From Parasponia andersonii (Eukaryota > Streptophyta > Magnoliopsida > Rosales > Cannabaceae), in contig JXTB01000027.1 in NCBI GenBank assembly GCA_002914805.1, positions 242,121 to 306,120 on the forward strand: a stretch of 64,000 nucleotides of DNA, given 5' to 3'. The translations under genes and the position numbers were made by a program. Under the pieces are notes generated by a model. That model worked only from the letters and a program-made list of their open reading frames with translations. It searched no databases and was not told the origin of the DNA. Shown here piece after piece: positions 36,375-48,196 of the stretch. Numbering within the stretch: the stretch's first letter is position 1; the number at the start of each line of letters is the position of its first letter.

Positions 36375-37957
36375 ATTTGATTATTTAACTAGATTGATTT
36401 TGAGATTTTTGTTATTTAAATTTCTTGTTGTATAGAATAAATTGAATAATCTGGATTGCATTTTAACTGACAAATACTTAATTGATCTCTTGTGTTAAAA
36501 ATATTGTATTTACAGGCATCACAAACAGAAAAAGTTACCTAACACTGAAGAGTGAAGCCAGGCATGAGTAATTTAGGCGTATGTATCACAAAATATATAG
36601 AGAATAATCTACTGAGTGAAAATAACTACCTTAGTGACTAGAGTGAAAGTTACTGTTTATGTGAAAATAAATGTACTGAAGATTATATAAAAAAAAAAAA
36701 GAAAAATAAATAAAAAAAATAGATGCAACATAATTTACTATATGTGAAAAATGGAAGAAAATTTCATGAGATCAAGAAAAAGATTTGTTAGTCATTACTC
36801 AATCCAGCATATTCAGTAAGTCCTATAATTTAGAAAATTCATTTGGAATCATTTTAACGTTTAGAATAAATCTGCTAATTCTTTGATTTTTAGTTTATTC
36901 CACTTAAAAATATTAGGGAAATTTGTCATAATCTAGCCAATTTTTCTATTCTTCATACTCGTTGATTAAATAAAAAAAAAGGAGCTTTTAGTTTTATATT
37001 TGCATATTGTCACCATTGTTGCAACAATGCTTCCAATGTTCTTGTTTTGGTTTTAGCAAGAATCTTTTGAATTTTTCAATTTCCTAAGATTTTTTTTAGG
37101 GTTTTGTGCATAAATGACATGAAATAGATTTTCTTCAAATCATAACCCTTGTTCCTTTGGCTAGGTATCATCTCTTTTTTTTTTCTTTTTTTATAACGTT
37201 TTCTCTCTCCAGTTCTACCTACTGTTTCTTACAAGTTGAAGGGCAAAAAAGTTGTTGAACCACATGTTGGAACAACTGTCAAATCTAAGAAGAAGACCGT
37301 TATTGCCAAGAAGTCTTCACTTATTACAACACCTTTTATTGTGGTATCCCAAGAGTCTATGGAGCTGGAGAATCTGAAAGCTGATAAAATCAAGCAAACT
37401 AAGTGACTAGAGGCCATTCAAAAAGTGCAAAAAGAGATTCTTAACAGGTTGACAGCCGTCTTTACTATTCCATCAGTTGTTGCTCCTCATCCTTCTGGAT
37501 TTTTCTAACCTAAAGTATCGGTATCTCCACCTGTTACAATAAGTCCAGAAAAGCAAGCCAAGAAGCGATACAAGAAGACACAACTTTGATCTTTTTGTTT
37601 GCTTTGTAGGAACTTACTACATAGAGCTTTCTTTATTTTGTTTTTAGAAACTAGATTTCATTTATTTTGGATTTAAGACTTTATGTTTGGTTTGTTATTT
37701 TGTTACTTTGCTCCCTTTTTTTGACAAAAAGGAGAAGATCATAAGAATTTTCTGGTTATTTTGTTTGAAGATTATGAGATATTATTTTCAGGGAGAGCTT
37801 TCTATGATTTGTATCACATTCTTAGTATTGTGATTTTTAGGGAGAGCAAGTTGTTTTTTATGAGGAAATTTAACTATTTGTTTTATAGGTTTTTATACTT
37901 GAGTTCTTTGTGTTCTTTCTTATGTTGATTTTGCCAAAAAGATACCAAATGGAAGAT
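36375..37957 (+). mobile_element. post-pol region of element D
   Basis: Lies between the RNase H end and the 3' LTR. A coding-like, lysine-rich stretch around 37200-37410 reads VEPHVGTTVKSKKK and similar. Purine tracts occur at about 37732 and 37790-37850, and again (AAATGGAAGAT) immediately before the LTR. Sireviruses are known for an extra region and repeated purine tracts here. I see no membrane-protein signature that would justify calling it envelope-like. Confidence 0.6.
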
Positions 37958-39739
37958 TGTTAGGTCCAAAAGTTTGGCATTCTAAATGGAAAGGCTTTGA
38001 CAACTCAAATTGATAAAATAAAGATGAAATTATTATAATAAGTCTGAAGTTGTTATAATAAGTTTGAAGTTATTACAACAAGTGTTGATTTTACAACAAC
38101 CAAAACTTGCATTTTTCTTTACATGGAAACCTTCTAGAATGTGCTCAAACATATTTTGTTTCCATATTTGATGATTCTAGTGATAATATAGGTAAAATAT
38201 AAATAGCATTTCATACATAGCTAGTTAGGATATTTTTCTATCAATTTTTAATCAATTTCTTTTATATTTACCATATATATTATTGATAATTTCTTTATTC
38301 TTTTGTCCTTAATTGATATTTGATTGCCTCTTATTATTCAATGAATTTGAACAGATTTCTAAATTAAATTTATAAGGATTTTACTCTTTAATTATTGCTA
38401 GAAATTTGCTCATCAATTAATTAGGTTTCCTTTGGTTAATTGATTTGATTTGATGAGTTGTTGTGATCAGATTTTCTAATATGTTGTAACAACTCTAGAT
38501 ATTTAAGGAAAGATTGGTTAATTTTCGTAAATCTTGTCTTTTGATTAATATTAAAATTCGCTCATCAATTAATTAGGTTTCCTTTGGTTAATTAATTTGA
38601 TTTGATGAGTTGTTGTGATCAGATTTTCTAATATGTTGTAACAACTCTAAATATTTAAGGAAAGATTGGTTAATTTTCGTAAATCTTGGCTTTTGATTAA
38701 TATTAACTGAGATATGATTTTTTAGGTTAATTATCAATATTTGACAAGTTAAATGAAGATTTTCAGCTGTCTAAAATGTGTCCAAATTGAATCAAAGGAG
38801 CAATCATGAATCTGGACAATAACTTAAAACCCGAAACCCAACCCGAAACCCTAAACTCCAACAACTTTCTGGCTGGTTACAACATTTTTGGAAAAATTTT
38901 GATTTTTTAATTAATTCTTTCTTTATTTGATTTCAGCCTATTCATACTACAATGGACAACCAAGGGGGCAGAAAATCACCTATAAAAGCTCTTATACTCC
39001 AAGAAATTTTGGATGCACTTCAAAGAGAAAAATACATTGTAATAGAGCTTTTATTTGTACCCAAACTATGAGAAAAAGAGAGCTTCCATAAAAGAGTTTG
39101 GAGAGTTTGTTTTTTTGTGAGTCTTGAATGTTCTTAGAGTGATTAGCTCTAGAAAATTTACTTGAAATTGTAAAAGTCCTTCAAGAGAAGGGCTAAGTAT
39201 TCTTCTAGAGAATATAGGTTTTAGTGCATACGAGGGAGTCCTAGTGTATTGAACTAAAAGTATATTGTAACAAAGAAGATTGATCTAACTGTTGAAGGGA
39301 GTTCACGAGCTTAGAGTCAAGTAAAATAAGTGGAGCTTGCTGAACATATTGAGACAAGAGTCAAACATAGTGCATCAAGATATGAGGAGTCTTTCTTGTT
39401 TAAGTCATTGGTACTTGTACTTTAAAATTTTCTACTAATATATTTCTTTCTCTGGTTCTTCCTCTGGACATGGTCCCATGGAATAAGTTATTGAAAAATA
39501 TCCGATTCATGTAAAAATCTCTGGTCTCATTTATTTTCTTTTAATTTCATTATTTTGATTATTTTGCCAATAATACATATTTAATACTTTAGTGTTACAA
39601 CAACAATAATACGATTAACTATTACAACAGCAACAAAACTCGTGTAATTGTTGCAACAATAACGACAACTAATTTTTAAATTTGTTTATTTTGAATAATA
39701 AAGTAAAAAATTGATATATCTCTAATCTTGAATCCTTCA
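37958..39739 (+). repeat. 3' LTR of element D (about 1.78 kb)
   Basis: Starts TGTTAGGTCC after the purine tract. It is longer than the 5' LTR mostly because of an internal tandem duplication of about 152 bp (38402-38553 and 38554-38705), not found in the 5' LTR. By eye the two LTRs differ at roughly one position in seven, implying an age of several million years at usual plant rates. Confidence 0.85.
38402..38705 (+). repeat. 152-bp tandem duplication in the D 3' LTR
   Basis: Two units, each starting CTCATCAATTAATTAGG near 38409 and 38561, differ at only about four or five positions. That is far fewer than the two LTRs differ, so the duplication arose well after insertion. Confidence 0.85.
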
Positions 39740-40494
39740 CAGTTCATTGCTAAAATATGAATCTGAATTCAAAAATAAAACAAATAATTTAGATTCTAAG
39801 TACTTTACGTTGTTTTATTCTTTTGGTAGCTTCCAAATAACTAGCCATAAACTGCTCCGAATTTCCATCACACTTGAAAATTTTATTATTTTGCTTTAGA
39901 AACCGGTAATTCCGCAAACTGTATACATACGGTGAAAATCTCAAAGTTGCGAGTCCACGTAAGTTGCTTGATATTGAGCAATTGACTCCCGTAGTCCACT
40001 GAGTAAGGCACCCCTCCATTGGTTAATTTTACGTACACGAACCAAATGATCAATCGAACCACTCTAAAGCCACTCGCATATGTTCTAATATGCTTGTCAC
40101 TATCTTAGTTTGTGTCTTCTCATTAATGGTCAACTCTATTCCAAATTTTTTCAGCTCAATTTAAAAATATTAAAAAAAGGTTATTCATAGAGTAATTTTC
40201 AATTTGTTTTGTTTTAATTTATATTTGAAGAAAGTCAGTTACTAAAAAAAAAAGAAAAGGTTTTTTTGTAGAGTTAAATGGACTCTAATCCACCAAAATA
40301 TTTCAGTGTTTTATAATCAATTAATCTCTTTAAGCTACAGCTTAAACTTTTTAGTATTAATGGTGCTTTTTATAGCTTAAAACTGTTTTTTTTTTTTTTT
40401 TTCAATATTCTTACTTTCGTAGTTAGCCAAACAAGCCACCCATGTGTCAGAAAACCATGACCATCCCACGTCTCACTACTACCTCAAACAAACA
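39740..40494. other. intergenic and promoter region of the second PIP gene
   Basis: About 750 bases between the D 3' LTR and the TATA box. It contains a short minus-strand open stretch (39789-40019), of unknown origin and probably not a gene, and a W-box core on the minus strand (TTGACC, 40129-40134), a WRKY site type common in promoters of defence-peptide genes. A poly-T tract lies at 40388-40402. Confidence 0.5.
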
Positions 40495-40503
40495 CTATAA
40501 ATA
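40495..40503 (+). promoter_or_regulatory. TATA box of the plus-strand PIP gene
   Basis: CTATAAATA lies 105 bases before the start codon, giving an expected leader of about 75 bases. This is the standard plant TATA consensus at an ordinary distance. Confidence 0.7.
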
Positions 40504-40607
40504 GAACCCTAATCTCTTCATACTCATTATAAACTATAGATTTCAAATACTGAGTATTATATTGGGCAAACATTCTTAAGTTATTAGTATTATAATTTAG
40601 TAACAAA

Positions 40608-40916
40608 ATGGCCAGAGGACCCAGCTTTCTTTCCTTTTCCATTATTCTATTTTCTCTCCTGCTAAGCTTCATTGTTCCTTCCCCAATAGAATCTCGCCCA
40701 GTGAAGAAATCAAGGTCACAAAATGACTTCTACATGGTCAAAGAGATCGAGGGTTTGGTCTCCATGAATAAGAAGAGTACTGCTACTTCAGCGCCAGGCC
40801 CCAGTGCGCAACGACACAGATTTGAACTCGTTCAAACTCTTAAATGGGCCAAGAATTCTGGGCCTAGCCCTGGTCAGGGTCATAAGAATGGACCTGAGGC
40901 TGGCAGTAAGAAGTGA
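40608..40916 (+). CDS. PIP/PIP-like secreted peptide precursor (SGPSPGQGH), 102 aa
   Basis: Single-exon gene for a secreted signalling-peptide precursor. Residues 7-24 form the hydrophobic signal-peptide core, with likely cleavage near PIES/R (29). The middle is basic and variable. The motif SGPSPGQGH is at residues 84-92, preceded by TLKWAKN and followed by a ten-residue lysine-rich tail, so the ripe peptide must be cut out on both sides or carry the tail. The motif is one residue shorter between SGPS and GH than in the minus-strand paralogue. An APGPSAQRH block at 62-70 may be a relic of a first motif. In this family the peptide acts outside the cell as a ligand of leucine-rich-repeat receptor kinases. 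The start ATG lies in ACAAAATGGC, a good plant context, 105 bases after a TATA box. The exact subgroup (PIP or PIPL) cannot be settled by eye. Confidence 0.87.
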   Translation: MARGPSFLSFSIILFSLLLSFIVPSPIESRPVKKSRSQNDFYMVKEIEGLVSMNKKSTATSAPGPSAQRHRFELVQTLKWAKNSGPSPGQGHKNGPEAGSKK

Positions 40917-42082
40917 AGTAGATTCTGTGGTAGTACTGTTGAACTTGGTCCCACAGAAGGCAACTAGGAAAGTCTTATTACTTATAGCGATATATATGTG
41001 TGGGTAATATATATATATGTACGATAAAACTATACAAATTAATATGAAACGTACTAATTGTGAAGATGAACGAATAATAAGGTAGATATATGTTTGTGTT
41101 TGTCAAGGAACTTTCTTGCCCCAGTTATGACCAAACTTGTGTGTAACGTTGTACAAGGTTGAGATTGAAACTAAATATGTACCAATGAATATTAGCAGCT
41201 TGTGTAATATAGTTATATGCAAGCACTACTCTGCATATTATGTACACATATATATAGTCAGGTTACTAAAATATTTCTACGCATGCATACGTCCCTATCA
41301 ATTGTTTAACCCATGCTTGCATAATTCATGTATAGTTCGAATTTGGCTAAATAATAAAAATATGAAAAATGTCTAAAGCCCTACATCGATAGAAGATAGA
41401 GAAGAAGGGGACTTGAGCCCCATATTAAGAGACTATCTTATTAGTTACTAATCATATTAATGTATAACATTTCAAGTATTTCCCCTTTTTTGGGAAAATT
41501 CCTAAAAACTTTAGTATTTTTGTTTTCCTTTCAAGGAGTAAGGATTCTTTGTGTAAGAGGGATTGTTGTTCAAAGAGAGTTGGAGAAATGTGTTAAATTT
41601 TTTTATATAGTGGAATTCTTTTCTAAGGGTAGTGGTAGCAGTAAATCTTGGTCGATCAAATTCATAGTAAAATTTTGGAATGATTGCCATTGAATTTATA
41701 GTTGTTTAGCAAGTTCATGGTCTCTAAAAATAAAGTTAGTAACTAAGTCTCTAGGTTTACAAAACTTGAGCAAGAATACTCAATTATTCGTTAAAAATAT
41801 AATTACTCTATTTTGATAGCAATTAAGTCCTTCAACTGTAAATGATATTTTTATTTATCAATTTATTTAATTTTTCAAAGAAATTCAAACGTGTAATGCG
41901 CACATGAGTTGTTTTTAGAGAGCACAAATTTGATAGCAATTTCAATAGGTCTTAATTGATAATTAATTCTAACAATTTGTTTGATCCTGCATTCTTGAAT
42001 ATAACAAACTATTGTTAGTGCTCATCATGTCAAGCAATGATTCAAGTATTCTTAAATATTTACTTACGTTTCAATTACTTAG
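40917..42082. other. 3' flank of the second PIP gene
   Basis: The first 250 bases or so are likely 3' untranslated region and contain AATAAT-type signals near 41072. From 41384 a stretch with CTACATCGATAGAAG and TTGAGCCCCATATTAAGAGAC resembles the CCCACATCGG...AAGAGAC pattern seen in some plant LTRs, but no ends were found. No gene is recognisable. Confidence 0.45.
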
Positions 42083-42723
42083 TGCATCTGGACCAAATCT
42101 TGTGATAAATCCACAAAACCACCAAAACCCGAGCCAATACTGACACATACGAGCAATTCCTAAACAGAAGCATATATTGTTAGAAATATAATTTGATAGA
42201 AATTTAAAAAGCCGATAAGATGGTGTTAGAACTAAAATGCGAGTTGAGAAAATTTGAGTAAAATGAAAAAGATAAGGCACACAAAAGATTTAACGTGGTT
42301 CATTTAATTTAGGCTATGTCCACGGACAAAGTTGTGAAGAATTTCACCATGAAAAGGAGATTACAACTTACTTCTATCTAAATACAAGGAGAAAACAAAT
42401 AAATTTCTCTCTCTTAAAATACGAGAAAACACTTTCTCTAAACAATTTAGGAGAAAACAAATAGGACATTAGGATGAATTCCTAGGCTTAAATTCTATCT
42501 TAGAAAGGAAGAGGATTTTAGAATGGGATACAAAATAAATGATGAAATCCTTCGTATTTATAGAACCTGAAAGGTAGTGTGGACATCATCTTTTACTGTT
42601 ACTATTATAGCTGCTCTTTTTACTATTGCTATTACAACTATCTTTTTCACTGTTCCTATTATGGCAAACCCTTTTGTTCCTATTACGACTAGTTAATGAG
42701 CTACAATTGTTGATTTGTTCACA
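42083..42723 (-). repeat. 3' LTR of element B
   Basis: About 641 bp, aligned to 46927-47629. Its outer (left) edge is uncertain by a few tens of bases because the homology fades there. Confidence 0.75.
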
Positions 42724-45700
42724 TTCTCCCACTTGAAGATTTAATTTTAATTATGTCTTCACACTTGAAAAATCTCTCTTTTCTTCGCTTGCCAATTCTT
42801 CATGCTGTTTACGTATCTGCTAGGCCATATGAGGATCTACAGTATTGGAACTTGTCAGTATTGATTAGTTTGGTTAAAGCATCTACTAGATTCTTCTTTG
42901 TGTGAATCTTCTTCATGTCCACACTTCCATCTTCTACTATTTCTTGAATAAAGTGATATTGAACACCTATGTGCTTTGTCTTGGAATGAAAGGTCGAATT
43001 CTTCGCAATATGTAAGGTACTCTGACTGTCACAAAATAGAGGAATCTTTTCTTGTTTGTGCCTAAGCTCCTCCAATAACTTTTGAAACCAAATAGCCTCT
43101 TTGTAAGCTTATATAGCCGCTATATATTCTACTTCTATTGTAGATAAAGACACAACAGTTTACAGTTTCGAAACCCAACTTACAGCTCATTCTGTAAAAG
43201 TAAACACGTAACTAGTAGTAGATTTTTGTTTGTCAAGATCACTCGCAAAATCTGAATCAACATATCCTCTGACTATAAATTCTAATCTTCCGTAACATAA
43301 TATAGCATTTGATGTTCCTTTGATGTATCTTAGAATCCTCTTCACAGAATTCTAATGCTCTTCACCAAGATTCGCCAGATACCGACTAACTGCTCCCACT
43401 GCTTATGCAATGTCTAGTCTTATGCATATCATAGATAGCAAACATTAGGCTATCCATTGATGATGCATACGGTACTTGAGACATCTCCATCCTCTCTGCT
43501 TCGTTGCTAGGATATATCTCGAAAGATAACTTGAAGTTAACAGGAAGTAGGGTAAAGATTGGCTTACAATCTTGCATGTTAAAGCGACGCAAGATTTTCT
43601 TCAAATAATTCTTTTGAGAAAGCTAATTCTTCCGGTTACTTCTATCTTGGTGAATTTATATCCCTAGAATCTTGTTTACTGATCCTAAATCCTTCATATC
43701 AAATTCCCTAGCCAAATGTACCTTTAATTCTTGGACTTTACTTTTGTTGGGGTCTGCTACTAACATGTCATCTACATATAATAATAAGATAATGAAATTA
43801 CTATCTTCATCCAACCTTCTGAAGTATGTGCAGTGGTCTGAATTGAGTCTATTATACCGAAGGCTTATGATGAAGGAATCAAATTTTTTATACCAACACC
43901 TCAGCACTTGTTTGAAATCGTATAGAGATTTGTTCAACTTGGAAACTAAGTTCTTTTTGCCTGTTTCAACAAAACCTTCTGATTAGAGCATATAAATTTT
44001 TCCTCAAGTTCTCCATAAAGAAAAGTAGTTTTCACATCTAGTTAATCTAGATATAGGTCAAACGTAGCATACATCGCCAGAACCACTCTAATTGTTGTCA
44101 GTCAAACTATAGGTGAAAATATATCGTTCAAGTCAATACCTGCTTTCTAGCATATCTTTTACCACCAATCTCGTACGATACCACTCTACTTGATCATTGT
44201 TATCATGCTTAATCTTATAGACTCATTTATTGCCAATAACCTTCCTTCTTTGTGGCAGTGAAATAATATCCTATGTCTAGTTCTTATGAAGGGTTTCAAT
44301 CTCTTCTTGTATTGCTGTCATCTATAACGATACATCTGAGCATTTGGTAACCTTATGGAAAGTTGTTAGCTCTCCATCCTCTATTAGAAGTCAGTATGCA
44401 ATATTGCTCTCAGTGACATAATCTGAGTGCCATGTTGGTGGTCTTCTCTCATGAGTTGATCGACGAATTTTAGAAGCCTCTTACTAGATTGGTTCTTCTA
44501 CTTCGTGCTTTGGTGTTGCTTCAGAAGAATATGAATCTTCAACATTCTTTTCTACTTGAATTGTAGTACTTTCTAGTTTGCTATCATCTCCCTTCTTTTG
44601 CAGTTTATTCTTTGTAAATATCACATCTCTATTGATGACAACCTTATGGGCAGTGGGATCCCATAAACGATACCTTTTGATTCCATTAGCATATCCTAAT
44701 AATACATACTTTCTGAACTTTGAATCCAATTTTGTGATTTCTTAAGTATTATACATCACATACACAGGACTTCGAAATGTATGTAAGCGAGAGTAATTAG
44801 CTGGCTTACTAGTCTACATCTCTATCGGTGTTTTCAGATCAATCACTATTGATAGATTGATGGAGATTGATTGATCACATAAAAAGCAGTTTTTACTATT
44901 TCTGCTCAAAAGGTCTTAGGAAGACCAACAGCTTTCAACATTACTCTTGTCCTTTCTAACATGGTTATGTTCATCCGCTCTGCCACTCCATTTTGTTAAG
45001 AAATATACACTGCTGTAAATTATCTCTTGATACCTTCTTGTTGACAGAAGTTAGCAAACTCATCGCTTGTATATTCTTCTCCATTGTCCATCTTCAAATA
45101 TTTAATCTTCTCTTTAGATTCAAGCTCTATCCGCGCTTTGAATATTTTGAATAATGAAAACACATCTACCTTTTTCTTGATAGGATACACCCAACATCTC
45201 CTGAAGTAATCATCAATAAAAAATACAAAATATCTAGCTCCTCCTAGGGATATCACCGGTGCTTGTCAAACATCAAAGAGAACCAAGTCTAGAACTTTCT
45301 TACCTCAAGAACTGGATGTGCTAAATTTTAATATATGTTGCTTGCTTGTGATACAATGCTCACAAAAGGGTAAAGATACCTTTGTGAGACTAGGAAGCAA
45401 CCTCCGTTTAGAGACAATCTTCGAGCCTTGTTCTGACATATGGTCGAGCTTACAATGCCACATCATCTTTGATTCTTCTCCGAAATTTGTTGAAGTAACT
45501 GATACTTCAGCTTCTATCAGTGTATCTCCTTTAAGCATATACAGATTCACTATGATCTTCTCTGCCTTCATTACTACAAGTGCACCCTTCATGATCTTCA
45601 TGATCCCATTCTCGACACAAGTTTTGTAACTAAGGTTATCTAATTGTCCGAAGGATAATAGATTTTTCTTCAGGCCCTTCACATGTCACACCTCTTGAAT

Positions 45701-46926
45701 AATACGAATAGTGCCATTGTACATTTTCATCTTGATGGTGCCAATCTCAGCGATTTCTAAGGCATGATCGTTACCCATGAATACAGATCATTAAGAGACA
45801 GATTTATATGTGTGAAACCACTCTCGTGAGAAGTCATGTGCCATGTTGCTCCCAAATCTACTAACCAAATAGCAGTGTGCTGCCTTCTGTCCTTAGAAAC
45901 TGTTATTGCTTTGCTATAAAGAATTTCTCCATCATTTAAAGTACTTGCAACGTTCCCCTGAGAAGTTGATGAATCGGAGTCCTTTCCTCTGGAATCCCCA
46001 TTCTTCTTAAGTTTCCAATACTCCTTTTTGACATGCCCCTTTTTGTCATAATGATACAATTGATATTCTTCTTATTTCTCAACTTTGATCTACTATGATT
46101 CTGACTCCTACTAGAGCCATGTTCCGTTGATCTCCTTTTTATTATCAAAGCGTCTGCTTGTTGTGAACTTGCTAATTTATTTTCTTCTTATGCCAATTTT
46201 CTTCTTCAAGAACAGTAGCTGTAAGATTGTTGAAAACTAAAGTTATAGCATTGTTGGTCACAGTTATGATGAGTTGATCATACGAATCTAGTAGACTCTG
46301 AATTAAGATTTCTATACATTCATTATCCTCTATTTTATGCTCCATTTCTGTGAGCTGTGAAAATAGAGTGTTGAAGGCGTTGATGTGGTCGATCACTGTT
46401 ATTGATTCTACCATCCGAATGGTGTAAAGCCTTCTCTTCAAGAAAATTTTGTTATACAGTGACTTGGCCTGATACAGCTTTGTAAGCATATCCCATATCT
46501 CCTTGATTGACTTCTTCTCTTCAATACTCGATGAAACTCTATCTGCTAGCGCTAGATATAAGTTAGTAACAGCATTGCCATCTATCTTGTCCCACTTTTT
46601 ATATCAGTAATCTCAGCAAATTTTTCCTCAATTGCTGCTAGGTAATTATCTTTTCTCAAGATTGTCTTTATCTTCATTTTCTACATAGATAAATTGCTCT
46701 TACTAAACTTCTCAATTTTGAATTTCGCCGCCATTTTTATTCACTACCATTTATTCAGCCACACTATTTCATTGTATGTGAATAATACCATATAAATAAA
46801 CAATATCGTATATGTAAATAGTACTGTATATGTGAATAGTAACGTATATATGAATAGTGCTCCAACAAATGGCTCTGGTACCACTATTAAGAAATCAGCA
46901 TTATAGAAGTGACAACACACAACTAG

Positions 46927-47629
46927 TGTATGTGAGCCAGATCTTGAGATAAATCCACAAAACCACCAAAACCTAAGCCAATACCGACAGATACAAGAAA
47001 TTCCTAAACAAAAGCATACATTGTTAGAAATATAATTTAATAGAAATTTAAAAAGCTAATAAGATGGTGTTAGGAGATTGGCTTTGTGGAACCGACAACA
47101 CACAGCTAAAATATGAGTTAAGAAAACTTGGATAAAATGAAAAAAGATAACGCAAACAAAATATTTAACGTGGTTCACCCAATTTAAGCTACGTCCGCTG
47201 ACAAGATTGTGAAGAATTTTATTATAAAAAAGAGATTACAACTTACTTCTCTCTAAATACAATGAGAAAACAAATGAATTTTTCTCTCTTAAAATAGGAG
47301 AACACACTATCTCTAAACAATTTAGGTGAAAACAAGTGAGATACTAAGAGGAATTTCTAGGCTTGAATTCTCTCTTAGAAAGGAAGAGGATTTTAGAATG
47401 AGATGCAAAACAAGTGATAAAACCCTCTGTATTTATAGAACTTGAAAAATGGTGTGAACATTACCTTTTACATTTGCTATTATGGCTGCCCTTTTTACTA
47501 TTGCTATTGTGGCTACCTTTTTTATTATTGTTATTGTGGTTGCCCTTTTTACTATTGCTATTGCGGCTATCCTTTTTATAATTGCTATTGCGGATGGTTG
47601 GTGAGCTACAATTATTGATTTGTTCAACA
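46927..47629 (-). repeat. 5' LTR of element B
   Basis: About 703 bp, ending GTTCAACA on the plus strand. There are about 43 bases between its mapped inner edge and the primer site, so the true edge may lie closer to 46884. It contains a stretch of 27-bp tandem units at 47465-47595. Confidence 0.75.
47465..47595. repeat. 27-bp minisatellite in the LTR of element B
   Basis: Almost five units of the form CTTTTTACTATTGCTATTGTGG(C) follow one another. The other LTR has only about three, more diverged units (42588-42695). On the minus strand this lies in the first part of the LTR, where promoter-side repeats are common. The open frame through it (AIAIVKRA repeats) is a by-product. Confidence 0.75.
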
Positions 47630-48196
47630 GATGGAACAGTTATAATAAATGATACAATCTTAATTTGGTGGTATTTAAATGAATAGATAAAACATTTGGT
47701 TCATAAAGGATACAAAAGTAGGTGTACTATAGGATCTGGGGTTTTCCTCAACGCGTTGAACTGTTGGAGAAAATATGTAAAATGTGTCAAGATAGGTTTT
47801 CTGATGTATTTTTGGGTCGGTGGTAGTCATCGGTTAAAAACTATGGGAAAATGCACCTTTGTGATGTATAAAACAAATGCATCAGGAAAAGCTTTTACCA
47901 AAACATTGTAGACAGCCGTTTATAAGATAATGTCAGGAAATCATGTTGCAAGAAGTTGAACTGGTTAACCATTCCCCTATTATGTGACTTTTGTGTCAGG
48001 ATATGTTCTGCAGGGCAGAGTTTCTTGACACTTTTGTGCACCAGGGAATAGTTAGTTTATATTAATATTTTTAAATATCAATACTTTTTAAGATGTGTGA
48101 AACTATCAATGAAAATTTTTCTAATATTTCATCGACAACTTGTGCCAACAATATACTTAAGCATATTGTACCTATACAAAAGGGTTACAATCTTGG
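47630..48196. other. spacer between copia elements B and C
   Basis: 570 bases of ordinary sequence. A 71-codon plus-strand open stretch (47696-47911) has no recognisable family and is probably chance or an old gene fragment. Confidence 0.5.

Larger units (their letters stand above)
31857..39739 (+). mobile_element. Sirevirus-like Ty1/copia element D
   Basis: 5' LTR 31857-33466, primer site TTGGTATCTAAG (33467-33478), internal region 33479-37957, 3' LTR 37958-39739. Flanks TAGTT and CAGTT are a probable duplication with one change. Recognisable parts are Gag (33857-34234), a zinc-knuckle-like stretch (about 34395-34445), a second knuckle-like block FCGIKGYIRPRC (about 35390-35425), a protease-like HMTGD block (about 35620-35650), a GAG-pre-integrase block (35700-36070) and the RNase H terminal block ADIFTKAF (about 36200-36222). 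After pol there is about 1.5 kb with coding-like stretches and several purine tracts of the GACAAAAAGGAGAAGAT kind. A second Gag knuckle, a region after pol and multiple purine tracts are features known for Sireviruses. It is broken; integrase and reverse transcriptase are not recognised. Confidence 0.85.
42083..47629 (-). mobile_element. Ty1/copia retrotransposon B, minus strand
   Basis: Read on the minus strand: 5' LTR 47629-46927, primer site TGGTACCAGAGCC (46883-46871), Gag 46740-46170, zinc knuckle about 46060-46015, protease-like block (WLVDLGATWHMT) 45900-45760, GAG-pre-integrase 45680-45305, integrase core 45260-45020, integrase C-terminal block 44730-44480, reverse transcriptase (LLYVDDML at about 43770) 44200-43380, RNase H 43260-42809, purine tract AAGTGGGAGAA (42724-42736), 3' LTR 42723-42083. 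No target duplication could be matched. Domain order is copia. It is broken in several places. Confidence 0.9.

Noticed and set aside
39789-40019. 76-codon minus-strand open stretch between element D and the second PIP gene
   Set aside because: No domain, no signal peptide and no supporting promoter; kept only as a note in the spacer.
47433-47627. AIAIVKRA-repeat protein
   Set aside because: Reads through the 27-bp minisatellite of the element B LTR.
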